NCBI RefSeq assembly: GCF_000023145.1
Contig: NC_012704.1
Coordinates: 124,001 to 188,000, forward strand
DNA from: Corynebacterium kroppenstedtii DSM 44385
GTDB taxonomy: Bacteria > Actinomycetota > Actinomycetes > Mycobacteriales > Mycobacteriaceae
Direction of reading: 5' to 3'
DNA length: 64,000 bases
In this document: one piece after another, positions 35,504-44,154 of the stretch
Numbering within the stretch: position 1 is the stretch's first letter
How the letters are laid out: each line of letters opens with the position of its first letter
Program-made: the position numbers and the translations under genes
Notes under the pieces: model-generated
What the model was told of the DNA's origin: nothing
The model's database searches: none
Seen by the model: the letters and a program-made list of their open reading frames with translations, nothing else

Positions 35504-36941
35504 CAAGAACCTCCCACGGCGACACACGATCCCCCACAGCGCCCACGTGCATACTCACCGGCCACCCGTGCCACGGTCCCTCAATCGCCGTCGTCACGAC
35601 GGGGACGGAAAGCCCAGACCAGCCCGTCAAATTCCACAACGTACACCACGGGGTCCACGCGGTTTGGGCCGCGAAATCTTCCTCCGGAGGCAAGGCCGCG
35701 AACGTGCCCACCGGCGGAGGCGGATACGCAATGGTCGGGTTCAGCACAAGATCTACATTCGCCGCATCAGACCATTGGCTGAGCACCAGATCCGGGAGCT
35801 CTCGAAGTCGGGCCAGCGTATCCTTATACTGCTCGGCTGTGATCGTCGTGCCCAGGTCACGGAAATACGTGCTCAACGGGGACAACGCGCCATCAAGATT
35901 CCTGCACCGGTAGGCCAGCACGATACGCAGCAGCTCAATCGTCTCCGGCGGATACGGGTTGGTCACGGGAACAACATCATGGCCCGCTGCCCTTACACGG
36001 TCGGCCGCAATCCGAAGTGCGCCCATCATCAGGGAATTCGACGCCGGACGGGGTGCTGGGTGCGAAGCACCGTGGGGTGCTGGGTGCGGCGCATTCTGGC
36101 CCGCACTATGCAGCGGTTTCGTTAAGATTCCCACACGCAGACGTCGAGAAGGAACACCTACATTCGACGCCCCCGGAACCCACTCAGTCCGAGTCACCCG
36201 CGGTTGACCAGGGAAAGTAATTAACGACGACGCTACCGCGACATCCGCAACCGTGCGCGCCAGAAAACCATCCGCGCGGAGCTGCCCATCGGTCGGATCG
36301 TGCGGGGGCTTAAACCCGACGATCCCACAACAGGCGGCAGGGACGCGGATCGAGCCACCGCCGTCGCTCCCATGCGCCACCGGGACGATGCCGCGCGCAA
36401 CCAACGCCGCCGCCCCTCCCGACGAACCACCTGGTGCGCGACCGGACAGCGCCGGATTAACAACCGTCGGCAGATGGGTCGGTTCCGTGTAACACGATAA
36501 GCCCAGCTCAGAGGTTGCCGATGCTCCGAAAATGGTGGCGCCGGCGTCCAATAACGCCTCCGCCACGGGGTCGTTCTTGTCCGGCACAGACACGCGATCG
36601 GCCGAACCCTGTGTGCAGGGAATCCCCCGTACAGGAAGTAAATCCTTAATCGGAATGGGCAAGCCGGCGAACGCGGCGCTCTCGCGCTGAGCGCTGGGAT
36701 AGGTCACGGGAATGTCGTCCAGGGCAAATCCCAGCTCTTGTGTGCTTAGCCCGGTGGACTCCCGGGCGGCCTGCACACGGTCCCGCGCGAGGCCCGCCAA
36801 CACGTCCGGGGAAAGACGTTGGTCACGACCGTGCTGGTCAGAAGGTGTAGCGACATCTTCGGTTCCGACGCGACGACGCCCACCGCGCACCATAGCGAGG
36901 ATATCGGCCAAAGGGGCGTCCAACACGTCGTGGAAATCCAT
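35478..36941 (-). CDS. Amidase signature family enzyme
   Basis: The protein carries the Ser-cisSer-Lys triad of the amidase signature family: the lysine in PIPIKDLLP, the serines in APGGSSGGAAALVA, and the SDGGGSIRVPAACCGIVG strand. The start at 36941 (MDFHDVLDAPLADIL) fits the family; a frame extension to 36986 adds a proline-rich tail that seems unlikely. Such enzymes hydrolyse amides, including aliphatic amides and aryl acylamides, or act in GatA-like transamidation. No GatB or GatC neighbour is present, so a stand-alone amidase is more likely. Its 3' end overlaps the CPBP gene. Substrate unknown. Confidence 0.9.
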   Translation of the reverse strand: MDFHDVLDAPLADILAMVRGGRRRVGTEDVATPSDQHGRDQRLSPDVLAGLARDRVQAARESTGLSTQELGFALDDIPVTYPSAQRESAAFAGLPIPIKDLLPVRGIPCTQGSADRVSVPDKNDPVAEALLDAGATIFGASATSELGLSCYTEPTHLPTVVNPALSGRAPGGSSGGAAALVARGIVPVAHGSDGGGSIRVPAACCGIVGFKPPHDPTDGQLRADGFLARTVADVAVASSLITFPGQPRVTRTEWVPGASNVGVPSRRLRVGILTKPLHSAGQNAPHPAPHGASHPAPRPASNSLMMGALRIAADRVRAAGHDVVPVTNPYPPETIELLRIVLAYRCRNLDGALSPLSTYFRDLGTTITAEQYKDTLARLRELPDLVLSQWSDAANVDLVLNPTIAYPPPPVGTFAALPPEEDFAAQTAWTPWCTLWNLTGWSGLSVPVVTTAIEGPWHGWPVSMHVGAVGDRVSPWEVLGVGLIVEK

Positions 36942-37055
36942 ACCTGACAGCCTACGGGGAGGCGGATATGGTTGCGCCACCACCACCTTGTCTATCTGAT
37001 TCTTGATTCCCGGTGGTTTAGGGTTGAAGAGAACACCACGACATAGGCAGGTGGA

Positions 37056-38243
37056 ATGAGCAGCGAGCAGTCAAGCAGCGTGGGCGCGCACCAAACCAGT
37101 CACACATCCGACACATCCGAGTACGACATTCCTGTCGTCGCATTTCTTGGACCGTCAGGGACGTTTACGGAAATGGCCATGCTGGAATTCGCAGGTCATG
37201 GGTGGTGCGATACGCCGCCCCAGGGTACTAGAGCGTGGGCTGCCGGGGCGGAAAACACCGGCGTGGATGCCACCGAGCCAACCGTCGCCAACGATCACCG
37301 CATAGTTCCGCTCCCCGTCGATTCACCTCAACACGCTGTTGACGCCGTTATTCGTGGCCGTGCCGATTGGGCGTGCGTCGCCATTGAAAGCTCAGTTGAA
37401 GGCCCGGTCACCAGGACTTTCGATGCGCTCGCGGGGTCGCACCCGCTGCAGATCTACCGTGAGATTGCCATCCCGATCGCCTTCTCTATCCTCGTCCGGC
37501 CGGGCACCCGCCCCCAGGACATCGCCACCTGGAGTGCGCACCCTGTTGCCCGTCCCCAGGTGACATCGTGGGTTGATGACCACCTTCCGCCGGCCGAGTT
37601 CGTTGCCGCCCATTCCAACGCGGCAGCTGCAGAGATGGTTGCTCGAGGAGAGGTCGACGCCGCCGCAGCGCCTGCTCGCGCCGGGCAGCTGTATGGCTTG
37701 GACTCACTAGCCGATGGCGTTGCCGACGTTGCCGGCGCGCAGACTCGCTTCGTGTTGGTGGGAAAGCCGGGCAAACCCACAGCTCACACGGGTCGTGATC
37801 GCACGTCGGTCGTCTTTAACGTCCGGAATGAGCCGGGTGCGCTGGCTCGGACGCTGACGGTGGTGTCGTCGAATGGTGTGGATTTGACGCGCATCGAGTC
37901 CCGCCCCACGCGGAAAGCGCTGGGAGAATACCGCTTTTATATGGACATGAGCGGGCATATCTCCGATCCACATGTGGCAACGGCTTTGCAGCATTTGCAT
38001 AGAACGGTCCAGGTGCTGCGCTTCCTCGGCTCATGGCCGATCGACGACGGACCCCACGTGGCGACGACGTCGGGCCAAGCGGTTGCGTCCGATACTGTAA
38101 CCGCGTCCGATGCTGTGGCTCCGTCGTCGACAATGAGCCCGGATAAACCGTCGACGGCAACTCCCGATGAGTGGTTCACCGCGCAGGAGTGGATTGCTCA
38201 TCGGGCGAAAGGTACCGCCCCGGATACAGATGTCCTGTGGTAG
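37056..38243 (+). CDS. pheA: Prephenate dehydratase
   Basis: The protein contains a prephenate dehydratase domain (VAFLGPSGTFTEMAMLEF, then a VAIESSVEGPVTRTFD region and QTRFVLVG) and a C-terminal ACT domain (VVFNVRNEPGALARTL and LTRIESRPTRKALGEYRFYMDM) that mediates phenylalanine feedback. It converts prephenate to phenylpyruvate in phenylalanine synthesis. Two things differ from the usual ~310 residues: a low-complexity insert near residues 60-80 and a ~70-residue C-terminal tail rich in Ser, Asp and Ala. The following histidine phosphatase gene lies 100 bases on, the order found in C. glutamicum, so the pair is probably functionally linked. Confidence 0.95.
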   Translation: MSSEQSSSVGAHQTSHTSDTSEYDIPVVAFLGPSGTFTEMAMLEFAGHGWCDTPPQGTRAWAAGAENTGVDATEPTVANDHRIVPLPVDSPQHAVDAVIRGRADWACVAIESSVEGPVTRTFDALAGSHPLQIYREIAIPIAFSILVRPGTRPQDIATWSAHPVARPQVTSWVDDHLPPAEFVAAHSNAAAAEMVARGEVDAAAAPARAGQLYGLDSLADGVADVAGAQTRFVLVGKPGKPTAHTGRDRTSVVFNVRNEPGALARTLTVVSSNGVDLTRIESRPTRKALGEYRFYMDMSGHISDPHVATALQHLHRTVQVLRFLGSWPIDDGPHVATTSGQAVASDTVTASDAVAPSSTMSPDKPSTATPDEWFTAQEWIAHRAKGTAPDTDVLW

Positions 38244-38264
38244 AGCGATACAACGCTGGGTCGT

Positions 38265-38313
38265 CGGCACGGCGGCACGGCGGCACGCGGTGAGCGAGTA
38301 CAGAGCGAGTACA
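38265..38313 (+). repeat. Two adjacent microsatellite-like tandem repeats between pheA and the phosphatase gene
   Basis: CGGCACGG is repeated at 38265, 38273 and (with one change) 38281. Right after, GAGCGAGTACA occurs twice at 38292-38302 and 38303-38313. Both are short direct tandem repeats in the intergenic stretch and likely arose by slippage; no function is evident. Confidence 0.6.
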
Positions 38314-38343
38314 GAATGATGACAAACGGCTGGAGGAAAACAG

Positions 38344-39270
38344 GTGAATAACGTGGGTACAACAGTCAACAGTGGCACATCAAACAGCGGCGTATCGGGG
38401 GAGAAGCAGCAGAACGCACCCCGCGGACGGCTGATTCTTTTCCGCCACGGGCAGACGACATCCAACCTCATCACCGCTCTCGATACCGCTGTGCCTGGCG
38501 CCGATTTAACGTCAATGGGGGTTGAGCAGGCTTTTACCGGTGGCGAGCGAATTGTTGCCGACGGCACCCTCTCCGGAGTAGGTGAGGTGCAGGAAGGTGA
38601 TGCCCCAGCGGGCTCACCGCGCCCGGTCATTATCAGCTCGGAAGCCCTCCGCGCCCGGAAGACCGCCCGGTTTGCCGCGCAGGGGATGGTGAACCAGGGC
38701 GCGTCGGTGTTTACCGCGTCGCCGTCGACAGATGGTGTGAAGACCGTTCCCATCACGGCGGAGCTGGATGATCCCACTGTGCCGACGGCGATCCCGGGTT
38801 TGACCGAGGTCACCGCCGGTGATCTGGAAATGAACACCGACATGGAGTCGATACACACGTACCGCTACACCCAGTTGCAGTGGTCGTCGGGAAAGATGGA
38901 TATGCGTATGCCCGGCGGGCAGTCCGGATGGGAAACGCGCCGTCGCTTCCTGGAGGGTATTACCCCGATGCTGCCGCTCCTTGTCCCCGGTGCGGTGCGG
39001 TCGGATACGGCTACGCCCAGTGACCTTATTGTGGTTGTTCACGGGTCGGTGATGCGCTTTATCGCTGGTCAGCTGGCCGGTGTGGAGGCCCATTTCGTGC
39101 AGGACGGCTATGTGTCGAATTGTCGGTGGATTGTGTTGGATTCCCCGGCATCGCTGGACCTGGCTGCGGCATCGTATTCAGACGTTGATCAGTCGTGCGG
39201 CTCGTGGCGGGTGAAGCAGTGGGCGTGGTTGCCGGGTGATCGTGTTCGGCTGAAGGGGTCTGTTCAGTAA
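38344..39270 (+). CDS. Histidine phosphatase (phosphoglycerate mutase-like) family protein
   Basis: A GTG start preceded by TGGAGGAAAACAG gives a 308-residue protein. The catalytic motif FRHGQTTSN is near residue 39 and the second histidine lies in VVVHGSVMRFIAG. The protein is longer than simple phosphoglycerate mutases because of inserts rich in Gly, Val and Thr around residues 75-150. A typical RHG phosphatase rather than a glycolytic mutase is likely, since it lacks the mutase-specific context. It sits after pheA as in C. glutamicum. Substrate unknown. Confidence 0.88.
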   Translation: MNNVGTTVNSGTSNSGVSGEKQQNAPRGRLILFRHGQTTSNLITALDTAVPGADLTSMGVEQAFTGGERIVADGTLSGVGEVQEGDAPAGSPRPVIISSEALRARKTARFAAQGMVNQGASVFTASPSTDGVKTVPITAELDDPTVPTAIPGLTEVTAGDLEMNTDMESIHTYRYTQLQWSSGKMDMRMPGGQSGWETRRRFLEGITPMLPLLVPGAVRSDTATPSDLIVVVHGSVMRFIAGQLAGVEAHFVQDGYVSNCRWIVLDSPASLDLAAASYSDVDQSCGSWRVKQWAWLPGDRVRLKGSVQ

Positions 39271-39345
39271 CGGTCGGTAACAGGTGGGGCCAGTGATAGC
39301 TAGGTAGCTACGCTGCGGGTTCGGTGTGCCGTTAGTATTGCCGGT

Positions 39346-40014
39346 ATGCGGATTCTCGTCGTCGATAATTATGACAGTTTTGTGTACAACCTTGTGCAGT
39401 ACATCGGGCAGCTGGGGGAGACGTGCACGGTGTGGCGTAACGACGACGACCGTTTGGTGGATTCCGCGGAGGATCGAGCCGCGGGCCGGTCGGTTGTTCA
39501 ACGTTTCGACGGCGTGTTGATTTCGCCGGGGCCGGGGACTCCGTCGGCGGCAGGTCAGTCGATTCCGCTGATCAAAGCATGTATCCGTCATGAGGTGCCG
39601 ATGTTGGGTGTGTGTTTGGGGCATCAGGCGTTGGCTGAGGCTTTGGGCGGTTCGGTTGTCCGTGCGGACGAGTTGTTGCACGGGAAGACGTCGCCGGTGT
39701 GGCATGACGGTACGGGTGTGATGCGTGGTTTGCCGGATCCCGTGACGGTGACGCGATATCACTCGCTGACGGTGGATGAGGCGTCGCTGCCGGAGGAGTT
39801 GGTGGTGACCGGTCGGTCGGATTCGGGGATGGTGATGTCCATGCGGCATGCGTCGCTGCCTTTGCATGGTGTGCAGTTCCACCCGGAGTCGATCATGACG
39901 AGCTGCGGCCATCGGATTGTGGCGAATTGGATGGGATGCGCTGGTTTCCTTGTCGACGAGGAACGCGTGCGTGAGCTGGAGAATCGGCATAACGCCGTCT
40001 TGTCGGGCCTGTAG
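39346..40014 (+). CDS. Class I glutamine amidotransferase, TrpG/PabA-like
   Basis: The 222-residue protein is a class I glutamine amidotransferase. It starts MRILVVDNYDSFVYNLVQY, has the oxyanion region LISPGPGTPSAAG, the nucleophile in GVCLGHQAL, and the catalytic His-Glu pair in VQFHPESIMT. It supplies ammonia for anthranilate or 4-amino-4-deoxychorismate synthesis. No TrpE or PabB partner lies in this window. In actinobacteria a gene of this type sits beside pknB and is annotated trpG or pabA; the two cannot be separated by sequence here. It converges on pknB across paired hairpins. Confidence 0.93.
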   Translation: MRILVVDNYDSFVYNLVQYIGQLGETCTVWRNDDDRLVDSAEDRAAGRSVVQRFDGVLISPGPGTPSAAGQSIPLIKACIRHEVPMLGVCLGHQALAEALGGSVVRADELLHGKTSPVWHDGTGVMRGLPDPVTVTRYHSLTVDEASLPEELVVTGRSDSGMVMSMRHASLPLHGVQFHPESIMTSCGHRIVANWMGCAGFLVDEERVRELENRHNAVLSGL

Positions 40015-40027
40015 GTCGCGTGAAAGT

Positions 40028-40105
40028 GACCAGGCAAGGTTTTTCCTCAACCTGGTCCTGGTTGTGGCGAATTAGTGAACCGTATATGCGGTTGTGCACT
40101 AATTC
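40028..40105. terminator. Two consecutive hairpins between the amidotransferase gene and pknB
   Basis: The first hairpin pairs GACCAGG (40028-40034) with CCTGGTC (40051-40057), with an inner AGG/CCT stem around a T run. The second pairs GAATTAGTG (40069-40077) and CACTAATTC (40097-40105) with an inner AACCG/CGGTT stem and a short GTG bulge. Both are near-perfect and lie between convergent genes (stops at 40014 and 40120). They probably end transcription from both sides. Confidence 0.65.
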
Positions 40106-40119
40106 ACCAACCCCCCGTT

Positions 40120-42261
40120 TTATGGCAGGAGGCTAAATGAGCCGACGCCGACGTCGATCGTGGAGTCTTTGTCGACGGCCTGACCAGCGGGGATCGACTG
40201 AGTCATGATCTCGTTGATCTTGGTGAGATCGTTCGTCTTTTGATCGTGCGTGGTCAGCCGGGCGGTCCCACCGGTCCATCCAGCCGAGCGGAGCGCGGAT
40301 AGTGCTTGGCTCGTGCTTTGCCCGACGAGGTTGGGCATGGTCAGCTGGTTGCCGCGGGAGACCTGAAGTTCGATCGTTGCTCCCTTGGGCATCTGATTGC
40401 CTTCGTTGGCGGTGCGGAGCACTGTGCCTTCGGGGCGGGTGGAATCGACTTCGGTGACCGTCACTTTGAACCCGGCACCTTCGAGGTTTCCGCGTGCGTC
40501 GTCGATCGATTGACCAGTGACGACGGGCACCCGGACGCGTTCGGGCCCGGTGGACACTGTGATAGTCACAGTACTTCCCTTGGCGACGTGAGAACCCGAC
40601 GCCGGTGTTTGCTCGATAATTCGGCCGGAAGGCACGCTGTCCGATGGCGCCTCTTTCACCGTTTGGTCGAGCACGAGCCCGGCCTCTTGAAGCAGCCGTG
40701 AAGCCTCTTGCGTGTCCTTCCCCGTCAGGTTCGGGACGTCGGTTTGCTCTTTTCCGGTGGAAATCGTGAGCGTGACCTGGGTGCCCTTGGGCACTTGCGA
40801 TCCCGCCGCGGGGCTCGTGTCAATGACATGCCCCTTTTCGACGTCGGCATTGGACGCTTCCCGCGTTTTCACCTTGAAACCAGCGTCTTCGAGTTTGGCG
40901 ATCGCGTCGTCCTCAGTGAGGTTCCGCACGTCGGGGATGCTGATCTTCTTGTTGTCGTTAGTGTCGACGTGGGGGAGGCTGCTGCTCGTTGTGTTGTCGT
41001 GGTAGTAGGACCATGCGACGGCGCCACCGATTCCGAGAACGGCGAGGATAACGAGTGTCCAGATGATCCGTATCCATGTGGACAGTGCACTGCGTTTCTT
41101 TTCGCCCTGCTCGGAGTGCTTGCTGGCGTGTTTGCCGCCGGAGTTCCGCGTGGCGGTGTCGCTCCCTGCCGGTGCGACGGCCGCGTGTGCTCTTTGCGCT
41201 TGGCCGGGGGCGTCTTGTCCAGGTTGGGCTGCGTGGGTGCCCGGCGTGGCCGCGCTGTGCGCGCCGCTTCCAGCTGCGATTCCGGCGGCTCCAGCCGCTC
41301 CCGCGGCCCCTGCGGCGGGCATAACGGTGGTCGCGACGTCGCTGGGATCGTTCTGGTGGGGCATCGGGCTGTAAGGATTGGTCCGATGCTGTGCGGCCAG
41401 CGGTGTGCGGTGGCTAGCCAAACGTCGAAGGTCGTCGGCGAAATCGGCGGCATCGTCATAGCGGTCAGCTGGATCCTTCGCCATCGCTGTCATGATGACG
41501 GCGTCGACGTTGGTGGCAGTGGTCGGATTGAGCCTGATGCCGTCAACGTGTGATGGTGGCACCGGTGTGCTTTGCACGTGTTGATACGCGACGGAGAAGG
41601 GCGATTCGCCCTGGAACGGCGGCTGTCCCGTGATGAGTTCGTAGAGCACGCACCCGCTGGCGTAGATGTCGGACCGCGGGTCGGCGGAGTGCCCGCGCGC
41701 CTGCTCGGGTGAGAGGTATTGCGCTGTTCCGATGACGGCAGCGGTCTGCGTCATGGAGGACGTCGCGTCGCCAAGTGCCCGCGCGATGCCGAAGTCCATG
41801 ACTTTGACGGACCCCGTGGCCGTAATCATGATGTTGGCGGGTTTGATGTCGCGGTGGACGATGCCCGCTTCGTGGGAGAAGTGGAGTGCGTCGGCAACGT
41901 CGGCCATGACGGTGGCGGCGTACTCGGGATCCAGGGGCCCGTCTTCGCGGATGATGTCCCGGAGCGTGCGTCCGCGGACGCGTTCCATGACGATGTAGGG
42001 AACGGAGCCGTCGGCTTCGCTTGTCTGCCCGGTGTCGTAGACGGCGACGATGGCGTGGTGGTTGAGCTTGGCTGCGTTGAGCGCTTCGCGGCGGAATCGT
42101 TCGAGGAACGTGGTGTCGCGCGCGAGGTCGGGTCGCATCATTTTCACGGCGACGTCGCGTCCGAGGAGGGTGTCGGTGCCGGCGTAAACGTCGGACATTC
42201 CTCCTGTGCCGATGATTTCGGAAAGTGTGTATCGGCCCCCTAGTAGGGTGTTTGAATCCAT
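40120..42261 (-). CDS. pknB: Serine/threonine protein kinase PknB with four PASTA domains
   Basis: The 713-residue protein has a eukaryotic-type kinase domain: Gly loop GTGGMSDVYAG (18-28), lysine K40 in VAVKMM, catalytic loop IVHRDIKPANIM, and DFG in VMDFGIA. The activation loop ends with GTAQYLSPEQA. A juxtamembrane region rich in Ala and Pro follows, then one helix (about residues 395-415). Four extracellular PASTA repeats fill the rest of the protein from about 430 (first motif VRNLTEDDAIAKLEDAGFKV). PASTA repeats sense muropeptides or lipid II. It is the last gene of the minus-strand cell-division kinase operon, three bases after pknA. Confidence 0.97.
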   Translation of the reverse strand: MDSNTLLGGRYTLSEIIGTGGMSDVYAGTDTLLGRDVAVKMMRPDLARDTTFLERFRREALNAAKLNHHAIVAVYDTGQTSEADGSVPYIVMERVRGRTLRDIIREDGPLDPEYAATVMADVADALHFSHEAGIVHRDIKPANIMITATGSVKVMDFGIARALGDATSSMTQTAAVIGTAQYLSPEQARGHSADPRSDIYASGCVLYELITGQPPFQGESPFSVAYQHVQSTPVPPSHVDGIRLNPTTATNVDAVIMTAMAKDPADRYDDAADFADDLRRLASHRTPLAAQHRTNPYSPMPHQNDPSDVATTVMPAAGAAGAAGAAGIAAGSGAHSAATPGTHAAQPGQDAPGQAQRAHAAVAPAGSDTATRNSGGKHASKHSEQGEKKRSALSTWIRIIWTLVILAVLGIGGAVAWSYYHDNTTSSSLPHVDTNDNKKISIPDVRNLTEDDAIAKLEDAGFKVKTREASNADVEKGHVIDTSPAAGSQVPKGTQVTLTISTGKEQTDVPNLTGKDTQEASRLLQEAGLVLDQTVKEAPSDSVPSGRIIEQTPASGSHVAKGSTVTITVSTGPERVRVPVVTGQSIDDARGNLEGAGFKVTVTEVDSTRPEGTVLRTANEGNQMPKGATIELQVSRGNQLTMPNLVGQSTSQALSALRSAGWTGGTARLTTHDQKTNDLTKINEIMTQSIPAGQAVDKDSTIDVGVGSFSLLP

Positions 42262-42264
42262 CGT

Positions 42265-44151
42265 TTAGACCCCGCTCCGAGCGCTGTTTCCGTTACTGGT
42301 TCCGTTGTGGGAGCTGTGGCCTTGCCCGGTGGTTCCTCCTGTCCCGGTTCCTCCGTTGATGGCGGAGTTTTGTTGGTTGGTGTTGCCGGATCCGCTGTTG
42401 CCACCGTTGCTGTTTCCGCGGCTGCCGTTGTTTCCTGCGTTTCCGGACCCGTTGTTGGTGCCTCCGTTGGAGTTATTCCCTCCGGTGTTCGTGTTGCCGG
42501 AGTTGCCGTCGGTGGTCCCGTTGTTTCCGTTCCCGCCTGTGGTGTCGTTGTCGGTACCGGGGGTGTTATTCGTCCCCTGGTCTCCTGTTTCGGTCGGCTG
42601 AACAGGCCGGATTTCAGTGCCGGGGTTGGTTTGTTGTTCCGTGCTGGTCCGCTGCGGAGGCTGGTAGGTCTCCGCCGGCGCGGTGTCATTGTCATCGTTC
42701 TCACCAGGGACGACGGTGGTGATGACGCTGGTGACAGTTTCGCCAGTTTCGTCGCGCCCGCCATCGCGGTGAACACCGAAAGCCATCCATGCCCCAATAG
42801 CGACGACGATAAGGACGAGGAGCCCAATGAGCGTCCAGAGCCACCGCGTGGCCTTGGAGTTGTTGTTCTTGTTGGGCGCCGCGCCTTTGTTGGTGTTCCG
42901 GGCGGGGCTTTGTCCGCGATTGGGCGTGCCACCAGGGCGGTTAGCAGCGGCTGCTGCCGCGCCGGGGGCTGCAGCGTTCTGCTGGGCTGCCGGGCTTATA
43001 CGTGTGCCGTCGGAGGGGCCACGGTTAGTTGCCGCTCCGCCGAGTGATGGGTGGACGGTGCCGCCGGGTTGCGGCGCTGGCCCCTGGACCTTGGGAGCAG
43101 GGGTTTGAGGTTGTTCGGTGACCTGCGCAATGGATTCACCAGGCGCTGTGGGCGAGACGAATTGCGCAGTCGGCTGGGGCTCACCATTGGTCGCGAACAT
43201 GGCGGTCGGGGCGTCGGGCCCGCCGGGGGTCACCATGCCGTCTTGGTTAATTTGTTGATGAAGCGTTTCAGGCAGTGGCGGCATGTCGCCGTTGCGAACG
43301 TGGGCGACGGCCATGGTGAGTTCGGCACCATTGGCGTAGCGTGCGCGTGGGTCCTTGCGCAGAGCCGTCGCAATGAGCTCCCGCGTGTTCCGCCCGATGC
43401 TCTCAGGCAGAGCAGGCGGCGTCGTGTTGATATGCGCGATGGCGACGGACACCGTGGAGTCGCCCCGGAACGGCCGCTGACCGGTCAGCATTTCGTAGCC
43501 GACAACGCCGAGCGAGTAAATATCGCTGGCAGGCCCCACTTTCATCCCCTGGGCTTGTTCAGGGGAGACATATTGCGCGGTGCCAACCACCATGCCGGTC
43601 CGTGTGAGCGGCACCGCTTCGGCGGCTTTGGCGATGCCGAAGTCCGCAACTTTGACGGTGCCATCGGGTGTGATCAGCAGGTTGCCGGGCTTGATATCGC
43701 GGTGAACCATGCCGGCAGCGTGAATGGCCTGCAACCCGAGCGCGCTTTGCTGCAGCACGTCGAGTGCGAGCTTTTCGGGAAGTTTCTTTTCGCGCGCGAG
43801 GACGTCGGCAAGCGATTCGCCCCGCACGTATTCCATGATGATGAAGCAGAAAGTCAGCCCGGCATCGAGAACTTCGCGATAAGCGTGGGTGTGAACGACA
43901 TTGGGGCTGTCGATGAGCGATGACGCGTTGGCTTCGTTCCGGAAGCGTTCGCGGAACTCGGTGTTATCGGTGTACTCGGGTTTGAGAACTTTGATGGCGA
44001 CGGGGTCGCCGGTGTCGTTGTCGGTGGCGAGCCACACGGTGGACATGCCGCCTCGGCCGATAATCCAGTTGAGGCGGTAGTGGGTTCCTACGAGGCGTTG
44101 AACGCGCTCAATGTCTGATCGATCCGGTTGGAGATCGTTGTCATTGGTCAT
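42265..44151 (-). CDS. pknA: Serine/threonine protein kinase PknA
   Basis: The 628-residue protein has a canonical kinase domain with GRGGMSTVWLA (32-42), lysine K54 (VAIKVLK), HRDIKPGNLL, VADFGIAKAAE and GTAQYVSPEQA. A Pro/Ala/Gln-rich linker precedes one transmembrane helix (about residues 440-462). The outer part has no PASTA repeats. It is a ~150-residue low-complexity tail dominated by Asn, Gly and Thr (for example GNGNNGTTDGNSGNTNTGG). PknA phosphorylates division and wall-synthesis proteins in actinobacteria, partly with PknB. It starts three bases after pbpA stops, consistent with a single operon. Confidence 0.96.
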   Translation of the reverse strand: MTNDNDLQPDRSDIERVQRLVGTHYRLNWIIGRGGMSTVWLATDNDTGDPVAIKVLKPEYTDNTEFRERFRNEANASSLIDSPNVVHTHAYREVLDAGLTFCFIIMEYVRGESLADVLAREKKLPEKLALDVLQQSALGLQAIHAAGMVHRDIKPGNLLITPDGTVKVADFGIAKAAEAVPLTRTGMVVGTAQYVSPEQAQGMKVGPASDIYSLGVVGYEMLTGQRPFRGDSTVSVAIAHINTTPPALPESIGRNTRELIATALRKDPRARYANGAELTMAVAHVRNGDMPPLPETLHQQINQDGMVTPGGPDAPTAMFATNGEPQPTAQFVSPTAPGESIAQVTEQPQTPAPKVQGPAPQPGGTVHPSLGGAATNRGPSDGTRISPAAQQNAAAPGAAAAAANRPGGTPNRGQSPARNTNKGAAPNKNNNSKATRWLWTLIGLLVLIVVAIGAWMAFGVHRDGGRDETGETVTSVITTVVPGENDDNDTAPAETYQPPQRTSTEQQTNPGTEIRPVQPTETGDQGTNNTPGTDNDTTGGNGNNGTTDGNSGNTNTGGNNSNGGTNNGSGNAGNNGSRGNSNGGNSGSGNTNQQNSAINGGTGTGGTTGQGHSSHNGTSNGNSARSGV

Positions 44152-44154
44152 GTT

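Noticed and set aside
35445..36125. Arg/His-rich plus-strand frame of 226 codons
   Set aside because: Antisense to the amidase with its intact triad motifs; the composition is that of a shadow frame.
40069..40105. Perfect inverted repeat considered as an operator
   Set aside because: It lies between convergent stop codons next to a second hairpin with an inner T run, so termination explains it better.
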